Notes: a model not told the origin generated them from the letters alone. Counted from the stretch's first letter, positions 49,829-58,815 are shown. The stretch is 64,000 nucleotides of DNA from Fimenecus sp036652055 (GCA_036652055.1 JAVVWP010000007.1:4378-68377); one strand, 5' to 3'. Made by a program: numbers and translations.

Positions 49829-49869
49829 AAAACTGCACCTTTGCCTTTTTGGGGCCTTGGTGCAGTTTT
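49829..49869 (+). repeat. 41-bp hairpin repeat, copy 1 (terminator)
   Basis: ACTGCACC (49832-49839) pairs with GGTGCAGT (49859-49866), followed by TTTTATTTT. In reverse orientation an almost identical hairpin lies at 61045-61085 (36 of 41 bases equal when copy 2 is reverse-complemented), far away in the window. It acts as terminator for the 68-residue gene. Confidence 0.75.
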
Positions 49870-49956
49870 ATTTTGGAGCTTTGTAAAACATCAGGGGAAA
49901 TAGATATTTACAAAGTAGAAGTGTACGAACAAGGCAATATAGCCAATAGATGGTTT

Positions 49957-50700
49957 TTAACTATTGAGTGATTTTAACATATTTACATCTTTTAGAAACT
50001 GCTTTTCGCTGTCTTTTTTTGTGAATTCTAAAATAAAATTACAATTAATTCCTGCCATATTAATAACATCAAGATATTCTTTCCACAACTTTTTTCCACG
50101 CTTTAATGAAAATCTTCTTCCGCTTTTTGCCCAGTGAAAAATATGGGCTGTAACGAGATTTGGCAAAACGCTTTTTAAATTTTCTAAATCATTTCCGCTA
50201 TAAAGAGGCTGCCAATAGGTTTTAATATTATCTTCATTACACTCTGCTATAAAGTCGTTACTGCTCTGCGCCGAATCATTGAAAGTATTATTATGAAATT
50301 CAAAACCAATGGTTTGATTATACTTTTTGGCAATATCTGAAAGCGTTTTCACTTCATCAACCATTTCTAAAAATTCGTTGGTTGATGTTTTTTTACTGCT
50401 CTTTTCACCGAGCCATATTCTAATTAGTTTTGAGCCGATAATATCGCTTATTTGGCATATTCTATCAAAGCGTTCAAAGTCTTTTTCGCCTACACGATAA
50501 TAACTGCCATATGAAACCGCTTTCATATTTGAAATATCAAGGCTTCTTTTTATTTCTTTTGCATATTCTATATTATCGTCGGGCAGATGAACATCACCGC
50601 CTATTTCAAGGCAATTGATATTTGCATCTTTTGCAATTTTTAGAACTTCATCAAATGATTTCTTTCTGAAAGTTACGCTTGTAAATCCTATATTATTCAT
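49957..50700 (-). CDS. Sugar phosphate isomerase/epimerase (TIM barrel)
   Basis: 247 residues, xylose-isomerase-like/AP-endonuclease-2 fold. Segments include CLEIGGDVHLPDD, IRIWLGEKSS, IGFEFHNNTF (a metal Glu/His region) and FILEFTKKD at the end. Substrate unknown. AAAGGA six bases before the ATG at 50700 fixes the start. It is the last gene of a three-gene operon with a dehydrogenase and a DUF2264 protein, suggesting breakdown of an unusual sugar or uronate. Confidence 0.85.
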   Translation of the reverse strand: MNNIGFTSVTFRKKSFDEVLKIAKDANINCLEIGGDVHLPDDNIEYAKEIKRSLDISNMKAVSYGSYYRVGEKDFERFDRICQISDIIGSKLIRIWLGEKSSKKTSTNEFLEMVDEVKTLSDIAKKYNQTIGFEFHNNTFNDSAQSSNDFIAECNEDNIKTYWQPLYSGNDLENLKSVLPNLVTAHIFHWAKSGRRFSLKRGKKLWKEYLDVINMAGINCNFILEFTKKDSEKQFLKDVNMLKSLNS

Positions 50701-50721
50701 AATTTTTCCTTTATTCATTAA

Positions 50722-51717
50722 TTATGCCATTGTTTTAAGCATTTCTTTTGTTACTGAATAAATTGGAGGCTTACCCTCTATCAAAAGGTTAAATTCGTCT
50801 AACATAAATGCTGACATTCTCTCTCTTTCTTTTCCGGTACTGCCTGCAATATGAGGCGAAAGAATGATGTTTTTAGTGTGTCGTATTGGGCTTAGAATAA
50901 TAGGAGGCTCGGGGGAAGTAACATCTAAAAGAGCTGTTCTTGAAGAAACTTCTCGCATTGCTTTTACAAGGTCTTTTTCTTTAACCTGCTTTCCTCTGCC
51001 TGTATTTATAAATACAGCGTGGGATTTCATAAGCTTAAAAAGGTCATAATTCAAAATGCCATAAAGTTCTTCTTTGTTTGCAAGGTGATTTGAAATGACA
51101 TCACATTGTTTGAATATTTCTTCAAGAGAGGTTAGCGAAACATTTAATTCGTCTGCTCTTTCTTTAGATAAAAATTTATCATATACCAATACTTCACAAT
51201 CGATATGTTTAAGTTTTTCGCAAATAAGCGAGCCAATTCCGCCAGCTCCGATTATTCCTATTTTTGACTTGTAGTTCCCTGTACACTCATTACTGAATTT
51301 AAAACCACCATAGCGGTTGTGCTTTGCTTTTTTAACGCTTCCAAAATAGCCTTTTGACGCAAGTACGATTTGTGAAAATGCAAACTCGGCAACTGGAATT
51401 GCATTAGCTTTCCACGCACTGTGAACAGAAATACCTTCATCTAAAAACTCTTTTGCAAAGCTTTGAACGCTACCTGCGGCATAAAGAACTGCTTTGAGAT
51501 TTGGAAAAAACTTTTTTATTTCATCGTTTTTAAAATGTGGCATTCCCCAAGTTGTAAAAACATATTCAGCGTCTTTTAAAAGGTCTGGATTTTTTTCTAA
51601 GTCGCTTTTTGTAATCGTTTTTTCTAAAAGACCGAAATCACGCATAGCTTCTTTAAAATCAGCACCAAAGACAACCTTTGCATCATTTACATTGTTTGTT
51701 AAAATAGCTGTTTTCAT
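50722..51717 (-). CDS. D-2-hydroxyacid dehydrogenase family protein
   Basis: 331 residues, NAD-dependent. Rossmann motif GIIGAGGIGSLIC near residue 154; catalytic Arg in FINTGRGKQV (about 240), Glu in TSPEPPI (about 268) and His in LSPHIAGS (about 290). The substrate may be a 2-hydroxy- or keto-acid from sugar catabolism. It overlaps the upstream DUF2264 gene by four bases (ATGA) and is followed closely by the isomerase gene. Confidence 0.9.
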   Translation of the reverse strand: MKTAILTNNVNDAKVVFGADFKEAMRDFGLLEKTITKSDLEKNPDLLKDAEYVFTTWGMPHFKNDEIKKFFPNLKAVLYAAGSVQSFAKEFLDEGISVHSAWKANAIPVAEFAFSQIVLASKGYFGSVKKAKHNRYGGFKFSNECTGNYKSKIGIIGAGGIGSLICEKLKHIDCEVLVYDKFLSKERADELNVSLTSLEEIFKQCDVISNHLANKEELYGILNYDLFKLMKSHAVFINTGRGKQVKEKDLVKAMREVSSRTALLDVTSPEPPIILSPIRHTKNIILSPHIAGSTGKERERMSAFMLDEFNLLIEGKPPIYSVTKEMLKTMA

Positions 51718-52901
51718 ATTTTCCCCCTATGTTCAAGCGAATCATCACCTGGGAGATTTTCACCGTTCCAAATTTTTTCCCATGTTGTCAAAGCATCATC
51801 TGAATTCCAAAACTTGTTTTTTGGGGAAAGTCCAAGCGGTAAAAACACAGCCAAGCACATATAAAGGCTACCTGTATTAGTATAATAGTTGGTAAGCTTT
51901 TCTTGTTTCCCATAAAGACCTTTTGTCAAAAAGCCATTTTCATCAAAAAGCGTATCTGCGGACATTGCTTTTTTTATAACCTTAGTAAGAGCGCATCTTG
52001 CAACATTTGAAGGAATTGTTTTAGGTAGCATTCCCATATAAGCACAATGAGCAAGCCCTTGAAATGCCGCCATTCTGTATGTAATTGACCGCCCTAAAAA
52101 CGGATAGCTTCCATCGGGGGCAATCATTCTTTCTTGAATTTCTGACAATCGTTTAATTGAATTTCTTATTTGTAGCCTATATTTTTTGCCCGTTATAAGC
52201 GGAGCTGCAAATCTTGTAACTTCTTCAAGCATTGGCTGAATAACATAGCTATTGTAATAGTCACAAGCAAGATTTTCACCGTCACCATAAACTCCGTCGC
52301 CTTTATACCATTCATAATGCTTTAAAACAGCATATTCAACTCGCATTCCATCGGCAACGCCTGTTAATTTATATCTGCACGCTTCAACCATTGCTGCAAA
52401 CATAAGCCAATTACTGCAATTTGGCTTCATTAGTCTGACAAGGTCAATTGCTTTTATAATATTATCTTTAACCTCCTGTGGCTGCTTTTCCCAAAGCTCT
52501 ATCGGGGCTTTTAAAATTGCACTGCAAAAATAAGCGGCATCAACTAAAGGTTGGTCGGGAGAAAGATAAGTTCCTGTTTTATTCCAAACGCAATAATCGG
52601 GACTTTTTTCATCAACTGCATTTGCCATTGCTTTTCTGGTCATTTCTCGGTATTCTGATTGAAGTTTAAGCTCTGACTCATCAGTTATCGCCGAGGATTT
52701 CAGCTCAAGCCAAGGTGCAATCCCTACAACTGTTCTGCCAATAGCTTCAAGGTATCCAACCCCTCTCTTTTTTTCACTTTTGCTAAGAGGGAGAACTTCT
52801 TTTAGCTTGCCATTAGAAGCTGCAAAAAGAACAGGATAGGCAATCTTGTTTAAAGCATCTAACCATTCTCTGCGAGTGATATTTCCAGCTTTTTCTTTCA
52901 T
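51714..52901 (-). CDS. DUF2264 family protein
   Basis: 395 residues, predicted alpha/alpha-barrel. Segments typical of the family: GVGYLEAIGRTVVGIAPWL near 47-65, LDAAYFC-type stretch VDAAYFCSAIL, NWLMFAAMVEA near 165, and YKGDGVYGDGEN followed by YYNSYVIQPML near 205-225. DUF2264 proteins are found with polysaccharide-degrading genes and resemble glycoside-processing barrels, but no activity is firmly known. It is cytoplasmic (no signal peptide) and the first gene of the operon. Confidence 0.88.
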   Translation of the reverse strand: MKEKAGNITRREWLDALNKIAYPVLFAASNGKLKEVLPLSKSEKKRGVGYLEAIGRTVVGIAPWLELKSSAITDESELKLQSEYREMTRKAMANAVDEKSPDYCVWNKTGTYLSPDQPLVDAAYFCSAILKAPIELWEKQPQEVKDNIIKAIDLVRLMKPNCSNWLMFAAMVEACRYKLTGVADGMRVEYAVLKHYEWYKGDGVYGDGENLACDYYNSYVIQPMLEEVTRFAAPLITGKKYRLQIRNSIKRLSEIQERMIAPDGSYPFLGRSITYRMAAFQGLAHCAYMGMLPKTIPSNVARCALTKVIKKAMSADTLFDENGFLTKGLYGKQEKLTNYYTNTGSLYMCLAVFLPLGLSPKNKFWNSDDALTTWEKIWNGENLPGDDSLEHRGKI

Positions 52902-52993
52902 ACCAATATATCCGTTTGAACGCTAAAACCAACATAATTAAAATAGATATGCTGATTTGTGGCATCGTACCTTTCATAGTATTATTAAGTTTC

Positions 52994-53002
52994 ATTATAC
53001 CA
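52994..53002 (-). promoter_or_regulatory. Extended -10 promoter of the DUF2264 operon
   Basis: TGGTATAAT on the minus strand, a consensus -10 with the TG extension; the -35 region is weak. It lies about 95 bases before the DUF2264 start codon. Confidence 0.5.
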
Positions 53003-53092
53003 AACTACTAACCAATAATAAATACTAAAATTATGAATATATATGTAAAATGTGCTTTTGTCAAAATAATTATTACATTTGTGTAACAATGC

Positions 53093-53121
53093 TTGATATT
53101 AACAACAGCTACATATATAAT
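53093..53121 (+). promoter_or_regulatory. uppP promoter
   Basis: TTGATA (53093-53098), 17-base spacer, consensus TATAAT (53116-53121). Confidence 0.75.
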
Positions 53122-53155
53122 GTATCAAGAAACAAATTTTTAGGTAGGTGTATTT

Positions 53156-53989
53156 ATGGAAATTATAGAAGCTTTAAAAGTTATTCTCATAGGTATTGTT
53201 GAGGGAATTACAGAATGGCTACCAATCAGTAGCACGGGGCATATGCTTCTTCTTGACGACTTTATTCATCTTAATATGACAGAAGAATTTAAAGCAATGT
53301 TCCTTGTCGTTATTCAGCTTGGAGCAATACTCGCTGTTGTAGTTATGTTTTGGAAAAAGATGTTCCCTTTTGGATTTAAAGAAAAAAAACTTGTAATTAA
53401 AAAAAGCATATTTTCTATGTGGTTTAAAACAATTGTTGCGTGCATTCCCGCTATTATTGCAGGTCTTTTATTAGATGACTTGCTTGAAAAATACTTGCAT
53501 ACTCCTGTTGTAATTGCACTTATGCTTATTATTTATGGCGTATTATTTATAGTTATCGAAAACTGGAACAAAAAAAGAACTTCAAAAATAAATACACTTG
53601 CTGAGATTGACTATAAAACAGCGCTTATTATCGGTGCGTTTCAAGTTCTTTCAATAATTCCTGGAACATCACGCTCAGGGGCTACAATAATAGGAGCTCT
53701 TTTAATTGGCGTTTCAAGAGTAGCAGCAGCAGAATTTACATTTTTCCTTGCAGTTCCCGTTATGTTCGGTGCAAGTGCTTTGAAAATTTTAAAGTTCGGA
53801 TTTGCCTTTACCTCTGTTGAACTTTTAACACTTGTTCTTGGAATGGTAGTTGCGTTTGGAGTTTCAATTCTTGCAATTAAATTCCTTATGGGCTATATAA
53901 AGAAACACGATTTTAAAGTGTTTGGCTGGTACAGAATTGTTCTTGGTGCTATTGTTCTGTTATATTTTGGAATTAAAGCATTCGCATAA
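53156..53989 (+). CDS. uppP: Undecaprenyl-diphosphatase UppP (BacA)
   Basis: 277 residues, about eight membrane spans. Removes a phosphate from undecaprenyl diphosphate so that the lipid carrier of cell-wall synthesis can be reused; extra copies give bacitracin resistance. The signature EGITEWLPISSTGHM is at residue 17 and PGTSRSGATI near 175. AGGTAGGTG precedes the start. Monocistronic. Confidence 0.97.
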   Translation: MEIIEALKVILIGIVEGITEWLPISSTGHMLLLDDFIHLNMTEEFKAMFLVVIQLGAILAVVVMFWKKMFPFGFKEKKLVIKKSIFSMWFKTIVACIPAIIAGLLLDDLLEKYLHTPVVIALMLIIYGVLFIVIENWNKKRTSKINTLAEIDYKTALIIGAFQVLSIIPGTSRSGATIIGALLIGVSRVAAAEFTFFLAVPVMFGASALKILKFGFAFTSVELLTLVLGMVVAFGVSILAIKFLMGYIKKHDFKVFGWYRIVLGAIVLLYFGIKAFA

Positions 53990-54015
53990 AATTAATTTTA
54001 TAAGCTTAAATTAAT

Positions 54016-54043
54016 GCCTATGTCCTTTTCTTAGGACATAGGC
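54016..54043 (+). terminator. Strong hairpin after uppP
   Basis: GCCTATGTCC pairs perfectly with GGACATAGGC across eight bases. It is followed by AAATTGTTT rather than a clean T run, so termination may be partial. Confidence 0.6.
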
Positions 54044-54056
54044 AAATTGTTTCATA

Positions 54057-54085
54057 TTGATTAATTTTGTAAATGAGCCTATTAT
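54057..54085 (+). promoter_or_regulatory. Promoter of the LexA-box small gene
   Basis: TTGATT (54057-54062), 17-base spacer, TATTAT (54080-54085); transcription would start near 54092, six bases before the LexA-like box. Confidence 0.65.
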
Positions 54086-54097
54086 TTTTATTGCAGA

Positions 54098-54111
54098 CGA
54101 ACATTTGTTCG
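54098..54111 (+). promoter_or_regulatory. LexA (SOS) box
   Basis: CGAACATTTGTTCG is a perfect match to the Gram-positive LexA/DinR site CGAAC-N4-GTTCG. It lies just downstream of the expected transcription start, about 20 bases before the start codon, a place where LexA would block transcription. Confidence 0.75.
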
Positions 54112-54131
54112 ACAGCAGGAAGGAGTAGGCT

Positions 54132-54368
54132 ATGACATTAACAGAATTAGGGCTTGAATATGCAGAGCAGGAGAAACTACTTACAAAGCAAATTAAGGAC
54201 TTTATACCAAAAGTAGCAGCAATGACAGGAGTTGAAAAGCACCAAGGTAACAGGAGGATGCTTTGCCTCTATGAAATGCGGCGAGAGGTTCGCATAACGG
54301 CAGATACTCTTAAAAACTATTATACTAATAAATCAGAACATCGTGTTTACCACAGAAATGGACAATAA
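54132..54368 (+). CDS. Small protein under a LexA box, unknown function
   Basis: 78 residues, helical and strongly charged: MTLTELGLEYAEQEKLLTKQ at the start, a basic middle (KHQGNRRMLCLYEMRREVR), then a His/Tyr/Asn-rich end. No signal peptide or membrane span, so it is cytoplasmic and unlike YneA-type SOS division inhibitors. GGAAGGAG lies nine bases before the ATG. The SOS-type operator predicts induction on DNA damage. No family recognised. Confidence 0.75.
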   Translation: MTLTELGLEYAEQEKLLTKQIKDFIPKVAAMTGVEKHQGNRRMLCLYEMRREVRITADTLKNYYTNKSEHRVYHRNGQ

Positions 54369-54406
54369 TTTCTTTAATTTTATATTTGTAATTGTTATTT
54401 TTTCTA

Positions 54407-54435
54407 TTGATAAATTTATAACAAAACTGTATAAT
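54407..54435 (+). promoter_or_regulatory. Promoter of the NifU-like/GGGtGRT operon
   Basis: TTGATA (54407-54412), 17-base spacer, consensus TATAAT (54430-54435), about 35 bases before the start codon. Confidence 0.75.
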
Positions 54436-54468
54436 AACTACAAGTGTAAAATGAAAGGAGTTTAAAGT

Positions 54469-55164
54469 ATGATTAACTATTCACATGAAGTAGAAAAAAT
54501 GTGCTGTGTTGCTAAAGGTCCTAACCACGGTCCTGCGCCTATTCCTGAAGAAGGAAAATGGGTTAAGGCTTATGAAATCAAAGATATTTCAGGGCTTTCA
54601 CACGGTATCGGCTGGTGCGCACCTCAACAGGGTACTTGCAAGCTTACTCTTAATATTAAGGAGGGCATTGTTGAAGAAGCTTTGGTTGAAACCATTGGCT
54701 GTTCAGGAATGACTCACTCTGCTGCTATGGCAGCTGAAATTCTTCCAGGAAAAACTCTTTTAGAATGTCTTAATACTGACCTTGTTTGTGATGCTATCAA
54801 TGTTGCTATGCGTGAAATTTTCTTGCAGTTTGCATATGGTAGAACTCAATCTGCTTTCTCTGAAGACGGGCTTCCTATTGGTGCTGGTCTTGAGGATTTA
54901 GGAAAAGGGCTTCGTTCACAAATCGGAACAATGTATTCAACTAAAGTTAAAGGCGTTCGTTATATGGAAATGGCTGAAGGCTATGTTACAAGAATGGCTC
55001 TTGACAGCGATGGACAGGTTACAGGCTACGAGTTTGTAAAAATCGGTAAGATGCTTGAGGACATTCGTCACGGAATGGATGCTGCACAGGCTCTTAAAAA
55101 CAATACAGGTTCATACGGTCGTTTTGCAGATGCTGCAAAGTACATCGACCCTCGTGAAGAATAA
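54469..55164 (+). CDS. Iron-sulfur cluster scaffold-like protein (NifU/IscU-like)
   Basis: 231 residues. The central part (about 45-125) is like the NifU/IscU scaffold fold: IGWCAPQQGTCKL, then VETIGCSGMTHSAAMAAEIL and LLECLNTDLVCDAI. An N-terminal pair MCCVAKGPNHGPAP adds more Cys. It is longer than IscU, with a C-terminal strand-rich extension (about 150-231). It lies 15 bases upstream of the GGGtGRT gene, a pairing that is conserved in Clostridia; together they may form a cluster-binding complex of unknown role. AAAGGAG precedes the start. Confidence 0.85.
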   Translation: MINYSHEVEKMCCVAKGPNHGPAPIPEEGKWVKAYEIKDISGLSHGIGWCAPQQGTCKLTLNIKEGIVEEALVETIGCSGMTHSAAMAAEILPGKTLLECLNTDLVCDAINVAMREIFLQFAYGRTQSAFSEDGLPIGAGLEDLGKGLRSQIGTMYSTKVKGVRYMEMAEGYVTRMALDSDGQVTGYEFVKIGKMLEDIRHGMDAAQALKNNTGSYGRFADAAKYIDPREE

Positions 55165-55179
55165 GGGAGGGGAATAATA

Positions 55180-56190
55180 ATGGCTAACGACGTAAAATTC
55201 GAAGGTAAAGAAAGAAGAATGGCGAAAATCGAAAAGTGTCTTGCAGATTATGGTATTGCAAGTCTTGAAGAGGCTCGTGAGCTTTGCCTTTCAAAAGGTA
55301 TTGATGTTGACTCAATCGTAAAAGGCGTTCAACCAATTGCATTTGATAATGCTGTTTGGGCGTATACACTCGGTGTTGCTATTGCACTCAAAACAGGCGT
55401 TACAAACGCTTCTAAGGCTTCTGCTGTTATAGGCATCGGTCTTCAGGCTTTCTGTATTCCTGGTTCTGTTGCAGAGCAAAGAAAAGTTGGTTTAGGTCAT
55501 GGTAACCTCGGTGCTATGCTCCTTGACGAAAAAACAAAATGCTTTGCATTCCTTGCAGGTCACGAAAGCTTTGCTGCTGCTGAAGGTGCTATCGGCATCG
55601 CAAAAACAGCAAACAAGGTTCGTACTGAACCTCTTCGTGTTATCTTAAACGGTCTTGGCAAAGATGCAGCTATGATTATTTCAAGAATTAATGGCTTCAC
55701 CTATGTTCAAACTGATTATGATTTCTATACAGATGAGTTAAATGTTGTTGCTGAAACTGCTTATTCTGACGGTGACAGAGCAAAAGTTAAGTGCTTTGGT
55801 GCTAATGATGTTCTTGAAGGCGTTGCGATAATGAAAAAAGAGGGCGTTGATGTTTCTATTACAGGTAACTCAACAAACCCAACTCGTTTCCAACATCTTG
55901 TTGCAGGAACTTACAAGAAGTGGACAAACGAAAACAATGTTAAATATTTCTCTGTTGCATCAGGTGGCGGTACAGGAAGAACACTTCATCCTGATAATGT
56001 TGCTGCTGGCCCTGCTTCATATGGTCTTACTGACTCAATGGGCAGAATGCACGGTGATGCACAATTTGCAGGTTCGTCATCAGTTCCAGCCCATGTTGAA
56101 ATGATGGGGCTTATCGGTATGGGTAACAATCCAATGGTTGGTGCTACTGTTGCTTGTGCTGTTTCTGTTGAAGAAGCAAGCAAAAACTAA
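55180..56190 (+). CDS. GGGtGRT protein
   Basis: 336 residues. Named for the Gly-rich motif, seen here as ASGGGTGRTLHPDN near residue 265. Other landmarks: ERRMAKIEKCLADYGI at the N terminus, a small-residue-rich helix (VIGIGLQAFCIPGSVAEQRKVG), and ISITGNSTNPTRF-type text (SITGNSTNPTRF). Function is unknown; it is found next to the NifU-like scaffold gene. Cytoplasmic, no signal peptide. Codon usage looks highly expressed. Confidence 0.9.
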   Translation: MANDVKFEGKERRMAKIEKCLADYGIASLEEARELCLSKGIDVDSIVKGVQPIAFDNAVWAYTLGVAIALKTGVTNASKASAVIGIGLQAFCIPGSVAEQRKVGLGHGNLGAMLLDEKTKCFAFLAGHESFAAAEGAIGIAKTANKVRTEPLRVILNGLGKDAAMIISRINGFTYVQTDYDFYTDELNVVAETAYSDGDRAKVKCFGANDVLEGVAIMKKEGVDVSITGNSTNPTRFQHLVAGTYKKWTNENNVKYFSVASGGGTGRTLHPDNVAAGPASYGLTDSMGRMHGDAQFAGSSSVPAHVEMMGLIGMGNNPMVGATVACAVSVEEASKN

Positions 56191-56208
56191 TAATTGATTT
56201 ATAAAAAA

Positions 56209-56238
56209 GACCTGTGTGAATTTCACGCAGGTCTTTTT
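56209..56238 (+). terminator. Terminator after the GGGtGRT gene
   Basis: GACCTGTGTGA pairs with TTCACGCAGGTC (one G-U), followed by five T. Confidence 0.88.
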
Positions 56239-56393
56239 GTTTTAAAAAGTCAGAATATTTTTACTGTTTTATGCACTTATATCAAATTTAAGGCTAAAAC
56301 TTTGTGACATCAAATTACAATATGTGCGTGACTTTCAGATGAATTTAGAGTATATTATTATTATCTATAAAATTTTGAAGGGAATGATTTATT

Positions 56394-58778
56394 GTGGATT
56401 TTAAAGAAGCTTTTGCACTAAATGTAAACTCGAAAACCGAAGATGAATTTGTAATCCTTAAAAATAATGTTAGAATAAGTGTTATAACTAACAGGCTAAT
56501 CCGTGTTGAACATAATAATAAAAAATTATTTGTTGATGAACCGACTCAAAAAGTATGGTATAGAGCTTTTTCATCGCCAAAATTTTCACAGGCAGAAAAA
56601 GGTAATTCAATAATTATTAATACTTCTGAAGTTGAGTTTTGCTGTGATACCATCAGCGGAAAAGTTAAATATATTAAAGTCGGCAAAAATAAAATAACCA
56701 ATTTCAAAAAAGGCAATTTAGGTGGAACATATAGAACACTTGATATGACAAGAGGTCCTGTAAAGCTTGGCGATGGTGTTGTTTCAAAAAATGGTGCAAC
56801 TGTTTTTGACGATAGCAAGTCTTTGATTTTAAAGCCTGACGGGGCAATTGAGCCTCGTAAAAATGCAGAACAAGATAAATATTATTTTGCATATGGCAGA
56901 AATTACAGAGAGTGCATAAAAGCATTTTTTGAATTAACAGGATACACTCCGCTTGTGCCGAGATTTTGCCTTGGCAATTGGTGGAGCAGATATAAAGCTT
57001 ATAGTCAGCAAGAATATGTTGATTTAATGACACGCTTTTTAGACGAAGAAATTCCCATAACAGTTGCAACAATTGATATGGATTGGCATTGGGTTGATGT
57101 TGTTTCTAAGTTTGGTGAAAAAGCAAAGAGAAAAGTTGCAAACGCTAAAAACTTCAGAGAAGTTATTTGCGAGCATGGCTGGACGGGATATAGCTGGAAC
57201 ACGGACCTTTTTCCCGACTATAAAGGCTTTTTAAAATGGCTTAAAGAGAAAAATTTCAATATTACTGTTAATCTTCACCCTGCTGATGGCGTCAGGTCTT
57301 TTGAAGATATGTATGAAGATGTGGCAAAATATATGGGGCAAAATCCAAAGGACGGATATAGAATTAATTTTGAAATATGGAATACTAAATATGTTGAAGC
57401 ATATTTTGAATATTTGCATCATCCATATGAAAAAGACGGAGTGGATTTTTGGTGGATTGATTGGCAACAAGGCAAAAATTCAGGAGTAAAAGGGCTTGAT
57501 CCTCTTTGGGCATTAAATCACTATCACTATCTTGATAATTGCCGAAACAACAAGCGTGGGCTTATCCTTTCAAGGTATGCAGAGGCAGGAAGTCAACGCT
57601 ATCCTCTTGGATTTTCAGGAGACACTTCGATTAAATGGAGCTGTTATAAATTTCAGCCATATTTCACTTCTACCGCTACAAATATCGGTTATACTTGGTG
57701 GAGCCACGACATTGGCGGTCATCATATGGGCGAAAAAGATGATGAGCTTTATCTTCGCTGGCTACAATTTGGAGTTTTCAGCCCGATTAATCGTTTGCAC
57801 TCTACAAGCAACGAGTTCGCAGGCAAAGAAATCTGGAAAATGCGTTATGATGTCAATGTTCTTTCAAAAGATTTTTTAAGGCTTCGTCATAGGCTAATTC
57901 CATACATATATACAATGAATTATCATACTCACAAAGATGGAATTGCACTTATCGAACCAATGTATTATAGAAATCCAAATGAAGAAAAGGCATATAGCGT
58001 TCCAAACGAATATTATTTTGGAAGTGAGCTTATTGCCGCACCAATAACAGAAAAGCTAAACGCTAAAACCAATCTTGCAGCTTCAAATGTGTATTTGCCA
58101 AAGGGAAGATATACCGATATTTTCACAAAACGAATTTATGAGGGCGAAAAGACCTATAATATGTATAGGGGCATAGAAAGCTTTCCTTTGCTTGCAAAAG
58201 ATGGTTCGATTATCCCACTCGATGTAAATAGTCGAAATAATAACAGTGAAAATCCAAAGGCTCTTGAAATTTTAATATTCCGAGGAAACGGTGCATTCAA
58301 GCTTTATGAAGATGATGGAATTTCAATGGACTTTGAAAAAGGCAAATGTGCATTTACAGAGTTTACTGTTTCACAAAGCGATAACAACATCAAATTTGTT
58401 ATAAATCCGGCAACAGGTGACAATACGGTTATTCCAAAAACGAGAGATTACACATTAACATTTTTTGACATAACGGCGTGTGATAAAATCCTTGTTAATG
58501 GCGAAGATTTTAAACCTGAAAGCGGAAAATGCACAACTGTTTTACTAAAAGATATAAAGCCAACTGATAAGGTGGAAATTTCACTCTTAAATGTAACTGC
58601 TCTCGAAAATAGAGATAAAAGAGAAAGCCTAATTGAGCTTGTTTCAAAATTCCAATGTGGCGTAAACTATAAAAAAAGCACTTTTACAAATTTTGTAAAC
58701 AGTAAAAACTTTAAAAACATTCCAAATGTGCCAAAATACTTTAAAGAGCCTATAATCGAAATATTATCACTAAAATAG
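56394..58778 (+). CDS. Glycoside hydrolase family 31 (alpha-glucosidase-like)
   Basis: 794 residues; releases alpha-linked glucose or xylose from oligosaccharides. After an N-terminal beta-domain (about 1-190) comes the catalytic barrel: ITVATIDMDWHWVDV near 222, the nucleophile Asp in FWWIDWQQG near 354, RYAEAGSQRYPLGFSGDTS with the acid/base region near 400-412, and WSHDIGGHHMG near 440. C-terminal beta domains follow (about 590-735), then a Lys/Asn-rich tail. No signal peptide, so intracellular. GTG start with AAGGGAATG upstream. Probably works with malQ on maltodextrins. Confidence 0.95.
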   Translation: MDFKEAFALNVNSKTEDEFVILKNNVRISVITNRLIRVEHNNKKLFVDEPTQKVWYRAFSSPKFSQAEKGNSIIINTSEVEFCCDTISGKVKYIKVGKNKITNFKKGNLGGTYRTLDMTRGPVKLGDGVVSKNGATVFDDSKSLILKPDGAIEPRKNAEQDKYYFAYGRNYRECIKAFFELTGYTPLVPRFCLGNWWSRYKAYSQQEYVDLMTRFLDEEIPITVATIDMDWHWVDVVSKFGEKAKRKVANAKNFREVICEHGWTGYSWNTDLFPDYKGFLKWLKEKNFNITVNLHPADGVRSFEDMYEDVAKYMGQNPKDGYRINFEIWNTKYVEAYFEYLHHPYEKDGVDFWWIDWQQGKNSGVKGLDPLWALNHYHYLDNCRNNKRGLILSRYAEAGSQRYPLGFSGDTSIKWSCYKFQPYFTSTATNIGYTWWSHDIGGHHMGEKDDELYLRWLQFGVFSPINRLHSTSNEFAGKEIWKMRYDVNVLSKDFLRLRHRLIPYIYTMNYHTHKDGIALIEPMYYRNPNEEKAYSVPNEYYFGSELIAAPITEKLNAKTNLAASNVYLPKGRYTDIFTKRIYEGEKTYNMYRGIESFPLLAKDGSIIPLDVNSRNNNSENPKALEILIFRGNGAFKLYEDDGISMDFEKGKCAFTEFTVSQSDNNIKFVINPATGDNTVIPKTRDYTLTFFDITACDKILVNGEDFKPESGKCTTVLLKDIKPTDKVEISLLNVTALENRDKRESLIELVSKFQCGVNYKKSTFTNFVNSKNFKNIPNVPKYFKEPIIEILSLK

Positions 58779-58815
58779 AATTATTTATTCTTTGTATTAC
58801 AGAAAGAGATGTTAA

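Noticed and set aside
52813..52995. Minus-strand 60-codon frame upstream of and overlapping the DUF2264 start
   Set aside because: Its first ATG overlaps the promoter -10, later ATGs lack a ribosome binding site, and it runs through the DUF2264 coding start in another frame.
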